NCBI RefSeq assembly: GCF_000429985.1 | Contig: NZ_KE387014.1 | Span: 62,001 to 126,000 of the forward strand | Reading direction: 5' to 3' | Length of the DNA stretch: 64,000 nucleotides | Source: Maridesulfovibrio bastinii DSM 16055 | GTDB taxonomy: Bacteria; Desulfobacterota; Desulfovibrionia; Desulfovibrionales; Desulfovibrionaceae | In this document: piece after piece, positions 8,759-17,857 of the stretch | Numbering within the stretch: the first letter of the stretch is position 1 | How the letters are laid out: each line of letters starts with the position of its first letter | Notes under the pieces: model-generated | Database searches by the model: none | The model's input: the letters and a program-made list of their open reading frames with translations, nothing else | Told to the model about the DNA's origin: nothing | Made by a program: the position numbers and the translations under genes

Positions 8759-9520
8759 TTAAATACCTTTTTTCCGACCATATATAAATAAAGACCTGAA
8801 TGTTGACTTTATCATTCCATCTGTACTGTATAATCTCTCATATTCGCTGACAAATTTTCGGTAACTTTCCTTACCGAAACACATTTTTTCGCTGGAAGCA
8901 CCGGCACCGGTCATTTTATGAGCCTTTAAAAATTCGCGAACCCCGGGATGCAGGGTTACAAAATCTTTAACCTCATGACTGAAGTCCAGACTTTTTATTC
9001 CTTCAAAAAGATTTAAATAAAACCGCTCATCTTCTAGTTTATGCATTCTGCCGAAACCAGTTCTTCTGCTTACGTCTTCAAGTTCCCCAAGCGTTCCTTT
9101 GATGAAAACAGAAAATGAAAAGTATCCTCCCGGCTTTAGAAATTCCAAAGTTTCAGGAATCGATATTTCAGGTTTCATATACCACTGCATGGCGGATGAG
9201 CTGAGCAGGAGATCGAAGCTTTTTTTTCTAAATGGAAGATATTCTCCATCGGCAGCTAACATAACCGGAAACATAAAACGTTTCTGCTGTTCAACAAGCA
9301 TCGGCAGAGTCAGATCAAGCGAAAAATAATTGGTGCTGGAAAAATCACCGTTAAAATTTTCAGCAACAAATCCCACACCGGAACCGATATCAAGCACATT
9401 ACCATAGTGAGCTGCTGGACAGTTTAAAACACAAATCCGGGCAACGTCCTTTTGAACCGAAGCGGCATCATAATAACTTCCGGCAGCTCTTCCAAAACAA
9501 CTCCTGATCAAACTTTTCAT
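8759..9520 (-). CDS. bioC: Malonyl-ACP O-methyltransferase BioC
   Basis: 253 residues with a class I SAM-dependent methyltransferase fold: motif I VLDIGSGVGFVAENF (about residues 42-56), the acidic SLDL strand, and SFDLLLSSSAMQWYMKP, the BioC-type SSAMQW segment. The C-terminal region is typical in length. BioC methylates malonyl-ACP so that it can enter fatty acid elongation as a disguised pimelate precursor. It overlaps the upstream esterase gene by 4 nt (ATGA) and lies in the bioF-esterase-bioC order, which strongly supports the assignment. Confidence 0.88.
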   Translation of the reverse strand: MKSLIRSCFGRAAGSYYDAASVQKDVARICVLNCPAAHYGNVLDIGSGVGFVAENFNGDFSSTNYFSLDLTLPMLVEQQKRFMFPVMLAADGEYLPFRKKSFDLLLSSSAMQWYMKPEISIPETLEFLKPGGYFSFSVFIKGTLGELEDVSRRTGFGRMHKLEDERFYLNLFEGIKSLDFSHEVKDFVTLHPGVREFLKAHKMTGAGASSEKMCFGKESYRKFVSEYERLYSTDGMIKSTFRSLFIYGRKKGI

Positions 9521-10137
9521 TTCAATTGCCCCCCGACCATAGAGACAAGAAAAGATTCATCAGGTTTATGTCCTGTGCAAGGTGTCAGGACCTCTGCCTC
9601 GGGCAGCATATTGCGCACTTTTTCAAAGGCCTTTTTCCTGACTATTCTGTCTTTTGTTCCGCGTATTAAAATCAGATTTTCTCCTTTACATCCGATTTCC
9701 TTAATCTTTGAATCAATCAGAAAATTCAGTCCGCTACGAAGTTCGCTTAAATTATAACCACTGGCAGAAACAGTTGAGCTTTCACCGCAATTAAGATGAA
9801 ACTGTCTGATAACACTTTCAAAATCATCAGAAAGTCCTTTGATCATGCTCTCAACAACACGCTCTGGAAATGAATCCAGAAAAGATAAAAAAGGAGAAAC
9901 AAGTATAACCTTATCAAAAGAAGAAAAAACAGAAACACACTCTTTAATCAGAATATGCGCTCCGGTTGACCAGCCCAGTAGAACTTTATCTTCTTTACGA
10001 CCGGCAATTTCCATCAACCTGTTGTGCAGGTCTGAAGGATTGAAGTCCGCAAAGGGAACTATAAATTCTGAATTTTCAGCAAACCACGGGAACTGTCCGG
10101 GAACTGTAGCCCATCCTCCGACAAAAACTATACTCAA
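9517..10137 (-). CDS. Alpha/beta hydrolase, probable pimeloyl-ACP methyl ester esterase
   Basis: 206 residues with a nucleophile elbow GWSTGAH (Ser near residue 57), a late Asp in RGTKDRIV and a C-terminal His in TGHKPDES, a complete Ser-Asp-His triad. Sandwiched between bioF and bioC with 4-nt overlaps on both sides, it should remove the methyl group from pimeloyl-ACP methyl ester, the BioH/BioG step. The sequence is short and not a clear match to BioH, so it may be one of the non-orthologous replacements (BioG/DUF452-like). Confidence 0.75.
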   Translation of the reverse strand: MSIVFVGGWATVPGQFPWFAENSEFIVPFADFNPSDLHNRLMEIAGRKEDKVLLGWSTGAHILIKECVSVFSSFDKVILVSPFLSFLDSFPERVVESMIKGLSDDFESVIRQFHLNCGESSTVSASGYNLSELRSGLNFLIDSKIKEIGCKGENLILIRGTKDRIVRKKAFEKVRNMLPEAEVLTPCTGHKPDESFLVSMVGGQLK

Positions 10138-11312
10138 TTGCTAAGCTCCGCTGACAGATCTGCAAAAGCATCTTTAATCTTTACAAAATCATCTTTGTTA
10201 AAATCAGCCCTTATTGAAAGTCTGAGTCTGGCCGTATTCTGAGGAACCGTCGGCGGACGTATGGCCGCACAATATAAACCTTTGTCTATCAGAAAATCTC
10301 TAGCGGCCAGAGCAGTGGTATTTTCACCAAGAATAACAGGAATTATCTGGCTCTGTGAGCAACCTGTATCAAAACCTAATCCTTTTAAAAATTTGCGCAA
10401 CTCCGCAGCAGCAGCCAACAAATTTCTGCCTCTCTCCGGATGTGTGGAAACATATTCAAGCGAAGCCAGATTAGCCCCGATCACCGCAGGTGGAAGAGCT
10501 GTTGTAAAAACGAACGACCTGCCATAATTTCTCAAGAGAGATATGGACTCTGCTTTTCCGGCAACATACCCTCCGAGTGATCCGAATGACTTTGAAAAAG
10601 CTCCCATATGCAGATCAACTTCATCCTCCAGACCATATTGTCCGGCCAGACCTCGACCATCGCCGAAAACGCCATCTGCATGAGCTTCGTCAATCACAAG
10701 AAATATATCATTTTCAGAACAGATCTGAACTATCTCCTCAAGATGAGCCAGATCACCGTCCATGCTGAAAATTGTATCAGTTACAAGTATTTTTCTGGAA
10801 ATATCAGAATACTTGTCCACCATTTTTCTTAGATGAACCATATCATTATGGCGATAACGAACCTGTCTGGCTCCTGAAAGACGAATTCCATCCAGGATAC
10901 TTGCATGGTTAAGACGATCAGAAAAAACTATTGTATGTCTGTCGGCAAAGGTATCCATTATCGCGAGATTTGCAGAATATCCGGCCGGAAAAAAGATTGA
11001 TGCATCCTTATTATTGAATTCTGCAACCTTTGATTCCAGCTGGTCATAAATAGCAAAATTTCCTGTTACCAGCCTGGAAGCAGCCGATCCGCAACCATAA
11101 GTCTCTACAGCTTTTATTGCCCCGTCTCTAAGTTCATTTTTTCCTGATAATCCCAGATAGTCATTAGAGGCCAGATTAATAAGCTCTCTTCCCTTGAAGT
11201 TGAGATACTTATCGGCCCCGAAATCAATATCAGGAATCCCGCGCAGCATATTATTGGCTTCGAGTGATTCCAGCTCGCTTGCAATCCAGTTTTCATAAAA
11301 TTTTGAAGTCAT
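10134..11312 (-). CDS. bioF: 8-amino-7-oxononanoate synthase BioF
   Basis: About 392 residues from ATG 11312. PLP-dependent alpha-oxoamine synthase: NLASNDYLGLS near the N-terminus, DEAHADGVFG, and the PLP-lysine in FSKSFGSLGGYVAG. It condenses pimeloyl-ACP with alanine to KAPA. The frame remains open to 11408, but the added 32 residues are non-conserved and a TATAAT-like -10 element lies inside them, so I prefer ATG 11312 (GGAT seven bases upstream). It is the first gene of bioF-esterase-bioC. No BirA-type operator was recognised upstream, and bioA, bioD and bioB are absent from the window. Confidence 0.9.
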   Translation of the reverse strand: MTSKFYENWIASELESLEANNMLRGIPDIDFGADKYLNFKGRELINLASNDYLGLSGKNELRDGAIKAVETYGCGSAASRLVTGNFAIYDQLESKVAEFNNKDASIFFPAGYSANLAIMDTFADRHTIVFSDRLNHASILDGIRLSGARQVRYRHNDMVHLRKMVDKYSDISRKILVTDTIFSMDGDLAHLEEIVQICSENDIFLVIDEAHADGVFGDGRGLAGQYGLEDEVDLHMGAFSKSFGSLGGYVAGKAESISLLRNYGRSFVFTTALPPAVIGANLASLEYVSTHPERGRNLLAAAAELRKFLKGLGFDTGCSQSQIIPVILGENTTALAARDFLIDKGLYCAAIRPPTVPQNTARLRLSIRADFNKDDFVKIKDAFADLSAELSN

Positions 11313-11497
11313 AGACAGATCCGGAAATTCAAAAAAATTAAATGTAGGCAAGGAAAATATATTGGCATCAACAAGAAGGCAAGCATGGAGAATATTATAA
11401 TCATGCAAAGCCTGAAATAATTTAAATTGTTTTTATTTTAGCGTCTAAGCAATTAATTATTCTTAATTTAAAGAACACATCAGAAAATATGGGGATA

Positions 11498-11540
11498 TCA
11501 ATCACAAAGCCCCTGTATGACTTGCATACAAGGGCTTTTA
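11498..11540 (-). terminator. Terminator ending the capsid/tail operon
   Basis: A long stem (AAAGCCC plus TGTATG paired with CATACA plus GGGCTTT, 5-nt loop) is flanked by T/A runs. It lies just after the last gene of the phage-type operon (11563) and before the promoter region of bioF. Confidence 0.75.
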
Positions 11541-11562
11541 ATCTTGAAAGGGAACGTTACTG

Positions 11563-11793
11563 CTAAGACTCTAGCAAAATTTCATCCACCACGTCCTTAC
11601 CCAGCAGAGCTGAAAAACATCGTCTATAGTCTTCCGGGCCTGCTCCGCCATTTACGCAGACATTACGAAAAGCTGTCCGAGTATCAGAACTGACTTTGCA
11701 GGTCAGAAACTGTTCTGCAGAACGGACTTCTGGAACCTCACGGTGAATACATACTCCTGCTTTTCTTTCAACAATATGCTTCGTTAAGCCCAT
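11563..11793 (-). CDS. Small protein at the end of the capsid/tail operon
   Basis: 76 residues, no recognised family, several Cys (GVCIH, LTCKV, NVCVN, RRCFS). Its ATG overlaps the stop of the fibre gene by one base (TAATG), so it is translationally coupled to it. Position directly after a tail fibre suggests a fibre chaperone or an accessory tail protein, but nothing in the sequence proves that. Confidence 0.55.
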   Translation of the reverse strand: MGLTKHIVERKAGVCIHREVPEVRSAEQFLTCKVSSDTRTAFRNVCVNGGAGPEDYRRCFSALLGKDVVDEILLES

Positions 11794-13994
11794 TATGGTT
11801 TCTCCTTAATAAATATTTTACCGGATTCAAACTTTTCAGCAGGAGCAAGAATTTCCATTGCCAGTCTTCTTATAGCTGTATCCGCTGGGAGTGCTATTTC
11901 ATTAGTAGAAATTATGAGTTTATCATCTGACACCGCAAAGTTATAAGATTCCGGGACTTCGGTAAAACGATCAGCAATAGCAATTTCAGTAGGAACTGAC
12001 GAAAGCGGCTGCTCCAGAAAAACAGAAGTGCTGAATGTTCTGTCATTATTAGCAACTTCGTCGGCAGAAACAATTTTTACAACAACCCCGTCACATAGAA
12101 GCTCATTATGAAATCCTCCGGGAAAACAAATTATATTCTTCATTGATACGGGTGATTTTATTACTATCTTTGAAGTTGTTGAGCCTTCACCGAGCATCAG
12201 AGATTTTTCAGGATAGATTTTTTCTCCAGTTGCCCCATATCCCAGCTTCATTAAAACGTCCTGTTTCTTAAAAACTGTTTCCGGAGCTGTTTCAAAACCG
12301 GCGGAGGCAAAGCTGTAATATGATATATTAGGTGAGTCAGCCGCAATAAGCTGAAGCATGCCTATATCAAGTACCGATCCCATATTTTCAACTGCTGATA
12401 CTACAAGCCGGTATTTTTGATAAATTATGTCATTACTAAAACTAAACGTCTTACTATGCCCTGCTGCCCATCCACTTATTTCTTGCTGAGAATCAAGCTC
12501 CACCCACTCATTTCCATTATAACCGGATAACGTAAAATTGCGGGGAGCACGTTTAGCTACAATGTCAGCTGTTTCCTGATCAGACCAGAGTATTTTTCTA
12601 GATGTTATTGAATACTTAGTTATAGGGTATAAAAAAGGTCCGGAAATTGTAATAGCCACCGGTAATACTGCCGCCTGAAAAGAATGGAATTTATCAGCCG
12701 ATTGCTCAGATTCATCAATAAGACCATCAAAAATTTTCCAGACTTCATGACCATAGATGTTTTCAGTAGAAGAAGTCACACTGAAGCCGCAGCGGGTAAA
12801 ATCATCCATAACAGGAAGATAATTAACCTCTTCACCACCTACTTTCCATGAACCATCAATAGAACACTCTCCGCAGTCTGTTATCAGGCTATCCCCGACA
12901 TTAAGCGGACTTACGGAACTAAAACCGAAACGGCTGTACCTGTCATGATCAATGCGTCCTGAAATCTGCTTAATTTCCATTCGAGCACTTAAAATCTGGT
13001 TATCATTATCAGCACTCACACTATGAGAAGGCGGATTTATTTTCCAATCTCCGGTCAAATTATCCCAGCCGGATTCATCATCAAAAACCATTACGGGGCC
13101 GTCTTGAACAGGAACTTCAAGCACATTGACAGTAAACTCACTGTCAGCTGATCTTAGATACCCGGCTTTGGTCGTATAAACATAAATCCTGTGAAGCGTA
13201 TCTCCGTCGACTTTTGGCAGAGTCCATAAAATAATGGAGTCTACTCTTGAAAAAGAGCCTCCTGAAACAGTGACAACATAATCCTGCCCGTCATTCCAGT
13301 TCATAATCTTCACGGGATACACATGGCCTTCAGGAGCAGAAGAACTTGCCACCAGAAATGGCGGATCAATAGTATAATTTTCAGTTGCGATGCGCAGAGC
13401 TGAATCTCGGGCAGCTTCAGCCTCTTTTCTGGCCTCTTCCGCGGCAAGGCAGAATTCTCCAGCAGATTTTTTATAAGCCTTGGAAATATCACGGGCCTGT
13501 AATGACTCACTTAAAGCAGCTTCAACCTTGTCCCGATTCTTAACAGTCTCCTGCAGAAACTGCTGCGGAGACAAACGCTCCTCTTCCGGAGTTGAAATGT
13601 CGTACATAAAAGTTCTCGAAAGTTGCTCCTGAAGCTGCTGATCACGCATAACAGATCTGTCAAAGGCCTCATTAAGCAGCCCGGCTGAAAATGAATCGTT
13701 CTCTACAAGTTCAAGCCCCTGAGTGAATCCAATTTTCCGGTATAAAGTTATCTTTTTGCCCTCAGGCAAAGGTTTACCGTTGATGGGATAACGGATAACC
13801 CCGCCAAACTCATCCCCTATACCGGATTCAACTTGAAAATCTGAGCCATGAATCAATTCAGTCTGTTCACTGCTGCCATCACTGATAACCGCCCCGATCT
13901 CACTGCTGCTAAAAATTTTAAAAGAATAAAAAAACAAGTCCTGCTTACCGTCTCCAACATATGTAACAGGACTGGCATTGGAAACTACAGTCAT
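11793..13994 (-). CDS. Tail fibre protein with T7 gp17-like N-terminus
   Basis: 733 residues. The N-terminal ~130 residues (SNASPVTYVGDGKQDLFFYS, then KKITLYRKIGFTQGLELVEN and EAFDRSVMRDQQLQEQL) resemble the virion-binding domain of T7-type fibres. A helical stalk follows (about 150-205, EEARKEAEAARDSAL), then beta-rich modules, one resembling a discoidin-like fold, that would contact the receptor. It should sit on the tail nozzle and choose the recipient cell. AAGGGG lies seven bases before ATG 13994. The gene is intact, which argues against simple prophage decay. No variable-repeat/template-repeat pair or reverse transcriptase was seen. Confidence 0.78.
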   Translation of the reverse strand: MTVVSNASPVTYVGDGKQDLFFYSFKIFSSSEIGAVISDGSSEQTELIHGSDFQVESGIGDEFGGVIRYPINGKPLPEGKKITLYRKIGFTQGLELVENDSFSAGLLNEAFDRSVMRDQQLQEQLSRTFMYDISTPEEERLSPQQFLQETVKNRDKVEAALSESLQARDISKAYKKSAGEFCLAAEEARKEAEAARDSALRIATENYTIDPPFLVASSSAPEGHVYPVKIMNWNDGQDYVVTVSGGSFSRVDSIILWTLPKVDGDTLHRIYVYTTKAGYLRSADSEFTVNVLEVPVQDGPVMVFDDESGWDNLTGDWKINPPSHSVSADNDNQILSARMEIKQISGRIDHDRYSRFGFSSVSPLNVGDSLITDCGECSIDGSWKVGGEEVNYLPVMDDFTRCGFSVTSSTENIYGHEVWKIFDGLIDESEQSADKFHSFQAAVLPVAITISGPFLYPITKYSITSRKILWSDQETADIVAKRAPRNFTLSGYNGNEWVELDSQQEISGWAAGHSKTFSFSNDIIYQKYRLVVSAVENMGSVLDIGMLQLIAADSPNISYYSFASAGFETAPETVFKKQDVLMKLGYGATGEKIYPEKSLMLGEGSTTSKIVIKSPVSMKNIICFPGGFHNELLCDGVVVKIVSADEVANNDRTFSTSVFLEQPLSSVPTEIAIADRFTEVPESYNFAVSDDKLIISTNEIALPADTAIRRLAMEILAPAEKFESGKIFIKEKP

Positions 13995-14086
13995 CTGAAA
14001 ACCCCTTGAAATCAGTCTACCAAACGGAACTGATATTCCTATATTGTAGTCGTTTGAATTTTTAAATTAAGGACAGTAAAATGTTG

Positions 14087-14614
14087 TTATCGCAACAAGC
14101 CGGAACCGAGTCTCTGCGCATCGGTAAGCATGGAGCCGGCACTTTCAACACTGCCGTTATATGAGTTGTAGTAGCTGTGTTTAAGAGAAATCCCAGAACT
14201 TCCTGAAGCCCGCCATAACGCCAGATCTCCCTGCTCAATACTGTTATCGGCATCGATTTCAGCATCATAAAGAATCAGTTTTTCATCTATCTTTTCCTGA
14301 CGATCCATTGCATTTCTGGAATCCAGCAGAGATCCGGAATCAGATGAAACACCGGAATAATTCCCAAGACTGTGCTTGGCCCTGTAAAGCTCCCGTTTTA
14401 AATCAGCAACTTTGGACTCAGCTTTAACCCTTATGGCCTCGGCATTCCTATAACCTATCTGCTGCCGATACTGCCCTTCAATCAGAGCATTATTGGCAGC
14501 CTGTCTTGCCAATGCAGCATTCTGATCTATCCGGGCAGTGCTGCTCAGATAATTCACCGCCGAGGTCCCTATATAAGTAGCCATGCCCAATGCCCCGAAA
14601 ACACCTGAAGCCAC
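14087..14614 (-). CDS. Internal virion protein, T7 gp14-like
   Basis: 175 residues beginning at GTG 14614 with a strong AAAGGAGG site. A small hydrophobic N-terminus (GVFGALGMATYIGTSAV) is followed by an Ala/Gln/Arg-rich helix (ARQAANNALIEGQYRQQIGYRNAEAIR). This is the pattern of podoviral internal virion protein B, which enters the cell envelope at ejection. Position between the gp13-like gene and the fibre matches T7 order, but the large gp15/gp16-type ejection proteins normally found here are absent. Confidence 0.62.
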   Translation of the reverse strand: MASGVFGALGMATYIGTSAVNYLSSTARIDQNAALARQAANNALIEGQYRQQIGYRNAEAIRVKAESKVADLKRELYRAKHSLGNYSGVSSDSGSLLDSRNAMDRQEKIDEKLILYDAEIDADNSIEQGDLALWRASGSSGISLKHSYYNSYNGSVESAGSMLTDAQRLGSGLLR

Positions 14615-14625
14615 CGTTACCTCCT

Positions 14626-15117
14626 TTATTTTTGAACTGATTCCGCCTTTTTTACGGCTTTAATAAAAACACCTGATCTGATTTTATGTGTCCCGGAAAA
14701 ATGAAAACCACACCAGCGATGCCATGAAAGACTGCGCTGATTATCTTTGCTGATCCAAGTTACAAGAACAGGAAATTCATATTGAACAATCTTAAGTAAC
14801 CGTTTTGATATCCGGGCAAGACTTATACTGTGATTTTCCACTTCTGCTGAAGAAACCATCCATGGAACACCAACGCCGTCACAGAGCTGAATAATTCCGA
14901 AAACAAGGCACGGCGCATCATTCACATAGAGGCAAAGGACCACCTTTGACTGGATAACATCATTAAAAATGACTTCTGCGATGGGCTGATCCGCTCTTAT
15001 TGTCTCCAGATCACGCTTATCAGAAGCTCTGAGTTCTGAAATTATATGATCAATATCCTCCAGTTCCGGTATTCTGATTTTAATTTTTCCAGTTACGGAT
15101 TCCTGAAAATTGATCAT
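14626..15117 (-). CDS. T7 gp13-like / GNAT-fold phage protein
   Basis: 163 residues resembling the T7 gp13 (DUF2833) family: an N-terminal acidic strand-helix (IPELEDIDHIISELR), a central VPWMVSSAEVENH equivalent to the WFVTSD segment, and a C-terminal SLSWHRWCGFHFSGTH equivalent to the RFLKTIGAVFHEE segment. These proteins have a GNAT-like fold and help assemble internal virion components. Its ATGA overlaps the end of the nozzle gene. Assignment rests on pattern recognition and gene order, not on an alignment. Confidence 0.6.
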   Translation of the reverse strand: MINFQESVTGKIKIRIPELEDIDHIISELRASDKRDLETIRADQPIAEVIFNDVIQSKVVLCLYVNDAPCLVFGIIQLCDGVGVPWMVSSAEVENHSISLARISKRLLKIVQYEFPVLVTWISKDNQRSLSWHRWCGFHFSGTHKIRSGVFIKAVKKAESVQK

Positions 15118-17198
15118 TGAAACACCGAAACCTTGGGAATAAGAGCCAGAACGGTTAGCGGCAGAGGTTGGTCCTGACGGATAAAAATCTGGCCGTCCCG
15201 GTCATAACCGCGATTGAATTTGATCTCATAGTCCCCACTGTAAAGTCCCGGAGCTTTTCCAAGTTTATCAGCAGAGGACCTGAAAGGAGCGCGCTCCAGG
15301 TGCTCCCCATCATAACCGGCCTGAAAACCTAAAGATTCAAAGAGTCTGACAATAACATGGGATATTCTCTTCAACTGCCCCTGTGCTGTTCCGTATGAAG
15401 AGCCACCCTCAAGGCGCAATGTTTTCATATCCGAAGTATAGGCGAGTCCGGCACTGACATTACAGGCGGGTATATCAAGTTTTATTCTTCCATTTTCAAC
15501 AACCTGATCAGGCCTTACCGCCCCGTCGGCAAGAATGGAAACCATGCTCCCTTCAAGATGATCCAATCCGTAAAAAACACAGGCTGGAGACTCATGATTA
15601 TAAGATAATCCGGAATCAACAAAAAAAGCCTGCCGAGAATCAACTCCGTTGAACTCATCCTCCATTTTTTCAATATAACAACGCTCAACCCCGTTGATTT
15701 TTCTCGTAACCGAAACCCACAATTCTTCCTGTCCAGTCCCCGGAATCACACAGACAGAAGTAAATTTTCCCTTTGTCTTATGATGATGAAATCCGACAAC
15801 GTCATGTTCCCGCTGATATGTCATTCCAAGAAGAAGACCATCGTCACGAACCATCCAGACGATTGAATCAGGGCATTGCTGATAAGCCCATTGCACAATG
15901 GAATTTGTACGGGTCAGATGCTCGGCAAGGATGGTCAGATCAGGAGCGACGTATCCATCAGTTTCAAATGAATACGAAAGTTCGCGCACTGTTTTCTTTT
16001 CACGTTGCAGAAACAGAATAATGGAACCGACAACAACAGGAGTAACAGGCGCGGAACCATGGGTAGTCTCACGCCTGACCATAACCGAATTCGGGGTGAC
16101 CATATCACTACCGGAGCCACCGGAAAGCCACCATTCACCGCCGGAAGTACCTATAATCAACTTTTTGGAACTCACCATCCAGCAGATGGCATTAACCTGA
16201 TCGGCCGACAGAGTATAAGTGCAGGCATCGTCATCCACTACATCTTCTGAAACTCCGAAATCTTCATATTTACCACTGCGGCTCATCCATATTGTCTGCG
16301 GTCTTTTGGGACTGGCGGCAAAACAAAGTCTCTCTTCAAAAAAAGTAACACATGAAGGATAGCCAAGTGTGCTGTTCCATTCTTCGGGTGGAGAGAGAAA
16401 TTCAACAATCTCCATAGCCCAATCCACATGTGACGATCTGGAAAGCTTATAAGGTTGAACTTCAGGATGTACTAAGTACATGACATCGGCAGACTGGGTA
16501 AAATGAAGCTTTTCCAGATCACTGCTTCTATACGGTGACTCTATTTCAACAGGGCAATCATTTTCATCGACAACAATACCGCCATCCTTGTAAATACGGA
16601 TATTCTTATCTGTAAATTCAAGGACATAAGCCTGCTCAGTTGAAAATTCAAAAGGAATTAGTTTTACTTTGGGATTAAGACATCTCAGCTCAAGACCTGA
16701 AACAACTCCACAAAAATCCTGATCAGCAGTTAATTCAAATTTATCGGACCCTCCTTCAAACTCCACCCTGAACGATCCGTTAGATTCTACATTCAGGCTT
16801 TGAAAACTACCGCATGAGACAGAGAGTGAGCCTTGCACATAATCCCTGATTTCAAACACGGCCTCATAAACCTTTTCTTCCAGCGGCAGGAGGCATGATG
16901 CAAGACTCATATCCTCCTGAGAGCCATCACAGGATAAGCAGCCTTGAACAACACTCCACCCCTTATCCAGACTCCATGAGTCGGAATCAAAAACAATTGT
17001 CCCGGAAAGAATATTCCTTCCTATGACTTCACGAATAAAACGGAATCCACTTCGCCGTGAAGCTCCGCCATGCGGATGTATAAACATGTTCTCCAGCAGA
17101 CTCAGACCGTTTGAATATTTTGCAAGATCAACACGTCCCCCGAGTCTGGGAGAAAGTTCACCGGCACTGAAATTTGTCATTATTAACGGGACCGGCAT
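15114..17198 (-). CDS. Tail nozzle / tail tubular protein B-like
   Basis: 694 residues opening with MTNFSAGELSPRLGGRVDLA and then IHPHGGASRRSGFRFI. This N-terminal signature is widespread in podoviral and prophage proteins occupying the gp12 nozzle position. The rest is beta-rich with repeated Trp/Gly blades. GGAG lies seven bases before ATG 17198. It follows the adaptor gene and precedes the internal proteins, as expected for a short-tail nozzle. Full length and no frameshift. Confidence 0.75.
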   Translation of the reverse strand: MPVPLIMTNFSAGELSPRLGGRVDLAKYSNGLSLLENMFIHPHGGASRRSGFRFIREVIGRNILSGTIVFDSDSWSLDKGWSVVQGCLSCDGSQEDMSLASCLLPLEEKVYEAVFEIRDYVQGSLSVSCGSFQSLNVESNGSFRVEFEGGSDKFELTADQDFCGVVSGLELRCLNPKVKLIPFEFSTEQAYVLEFTDKNIRIYKDGGIVVDENDCPVEIESPYRSSDLEKLHFTQSADVMYLVHPEVQPYKLSRSSHVDWAMEIVEFLSPPEEWNSTLGYPSCVTFFEERLCFAASPKRPQTIWMSRSGKYEDFGVSEDVVDDDACTYTLSADQVNAICWMVSSKKLIIGTSGGEWWLSGGSGSDMVTPNSVMVRRETTHGSAPVTPVVVGSIILFLQREKKTVRELSYSFETDGYVAPDLTILAEHLTRTNSIVQWAYQQCPDSIVWMVRDDGLLLGMTYQREHDVVGFHHHKTKGKFTSVCVIPGTGQEELWVSVTRKINGVERCYIEKMEDEFNGVDSRQAFFVDSGLSYNHESPACVFYGLDHLEGSMVSILADGAVRPDQVVENGRIKLDIPACNVSAGLAYTSDMKTLRLEGGSSYGTAQGQLKRISHVIVRLFESLGFQAGYDGEHLERAPFRSSADKLGKAPGLYSGDYEIKFNRGYDRDGQIFIRQDQPLPLTVLALIPKVSVFQ

Positions 17199-17201
17199 CT
17201 G

Positions 17202-17795
17202 TTATCTCCATAGATTCAAAAAATTATCCTGAGGCAGTCCTCTTGCCTCAAGCCACGGTTCATCGGACACAATATCCTCATGTCCTTCTGAAGAATCAGC
17301 AAGCCTCGCAGATTGGAGGGTATTAAGATACAATGTCCACATTTCCTTGACCCTTGAATTTGACCCCGTAATGTCATCAGCTATTTCCGCTGCAAGCCGT
17401 GCGGCAAAAGCCATAACAAAGCATGGATCAAACAAAGCCGGATTAATTACACGGGAGGTATAAACTGCATAGGCTTCATCACTATTGGTAAGCACCCTGT
17501 CTCCCTCAACAACAAAGGGATCACCGGATTCATTGAGCTGCCTGATATGCAGACAGTCCGGGGGTTTCTGATACTGAAAACGGAATCCGAAAACAGGTTT
17601 ATCTGAAAGTCTGGCCAGCCTTGATCTTGATGCTGCAAAATTCCAAGGATACTCACGTAAGACCGTATCCCGCACATGCCCGTACATCAGATTACAGGTC
17701 AAAGCTTCCTGTGAGATATCATCAAGGGATTCTATCAGCTTTGCGCCAAGCTTCCTTAATGCGAGGTTGCATATAGTTACTTCGGAAACAGACAT
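17202..17795 (-). CDS. Head-tail adaptor (tail tubular protein A-like)
   Basis: About 197 residues from ATG 17795, where AAAGGAG sits 4-5 bases upstream; the frame runs on to 17846 without support. The N-terminus VTICNLALRKLGAKLIESLDD followed by REYPWNFAASRSRLARL is the typical gp11/tail tubular protein A pattern. It forms the ring between portal and nozzle. It lies between the Bbp16-like gene and the nozzle gene with tight spacing. Confidence 0.78.
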   Translation of the reverse strand: MSVSEVTICNLALRKLGAKLIESLDDISQEALTCNLMYGHVRDTVLREYPWNFAASRSRLARLSDKPVFGFRFQYQKPPDCLHIRQLNESGDPFVVEGDRVLTNSDEAYAVYTSRVINPALFDPCFVMAFAARLAAEIADDITGSNSRVKEMWTLYLNTLQSARLADSSEGHEDIVSDEPWLEARGLPQDNFLNLWR

Positions 17796-17857
17796 ACAGC
17801 TCCTTTCAAATACGTGACGGTTTCGGATAAATACCGAAACCGTCACATTATCATTTC

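Noticed and set aside
11313-11408. Extended N-terminus of BioF
   Set aside because: The 32 extra residues are unlike the family and include a TATAAT promoter-like element.
11793-13994. Diversity-generating retroelement, because the capsid genes resemble BPP-1
   Set aside because: No reverse transcriptase, template repeat or variable repeat pair was seen near the fibre gene.
15773-16250. Several plus-strand frames opposite the nozzle gene
   Set aside because: Antisense shadows of a conserved long gene, with low-complexity products.
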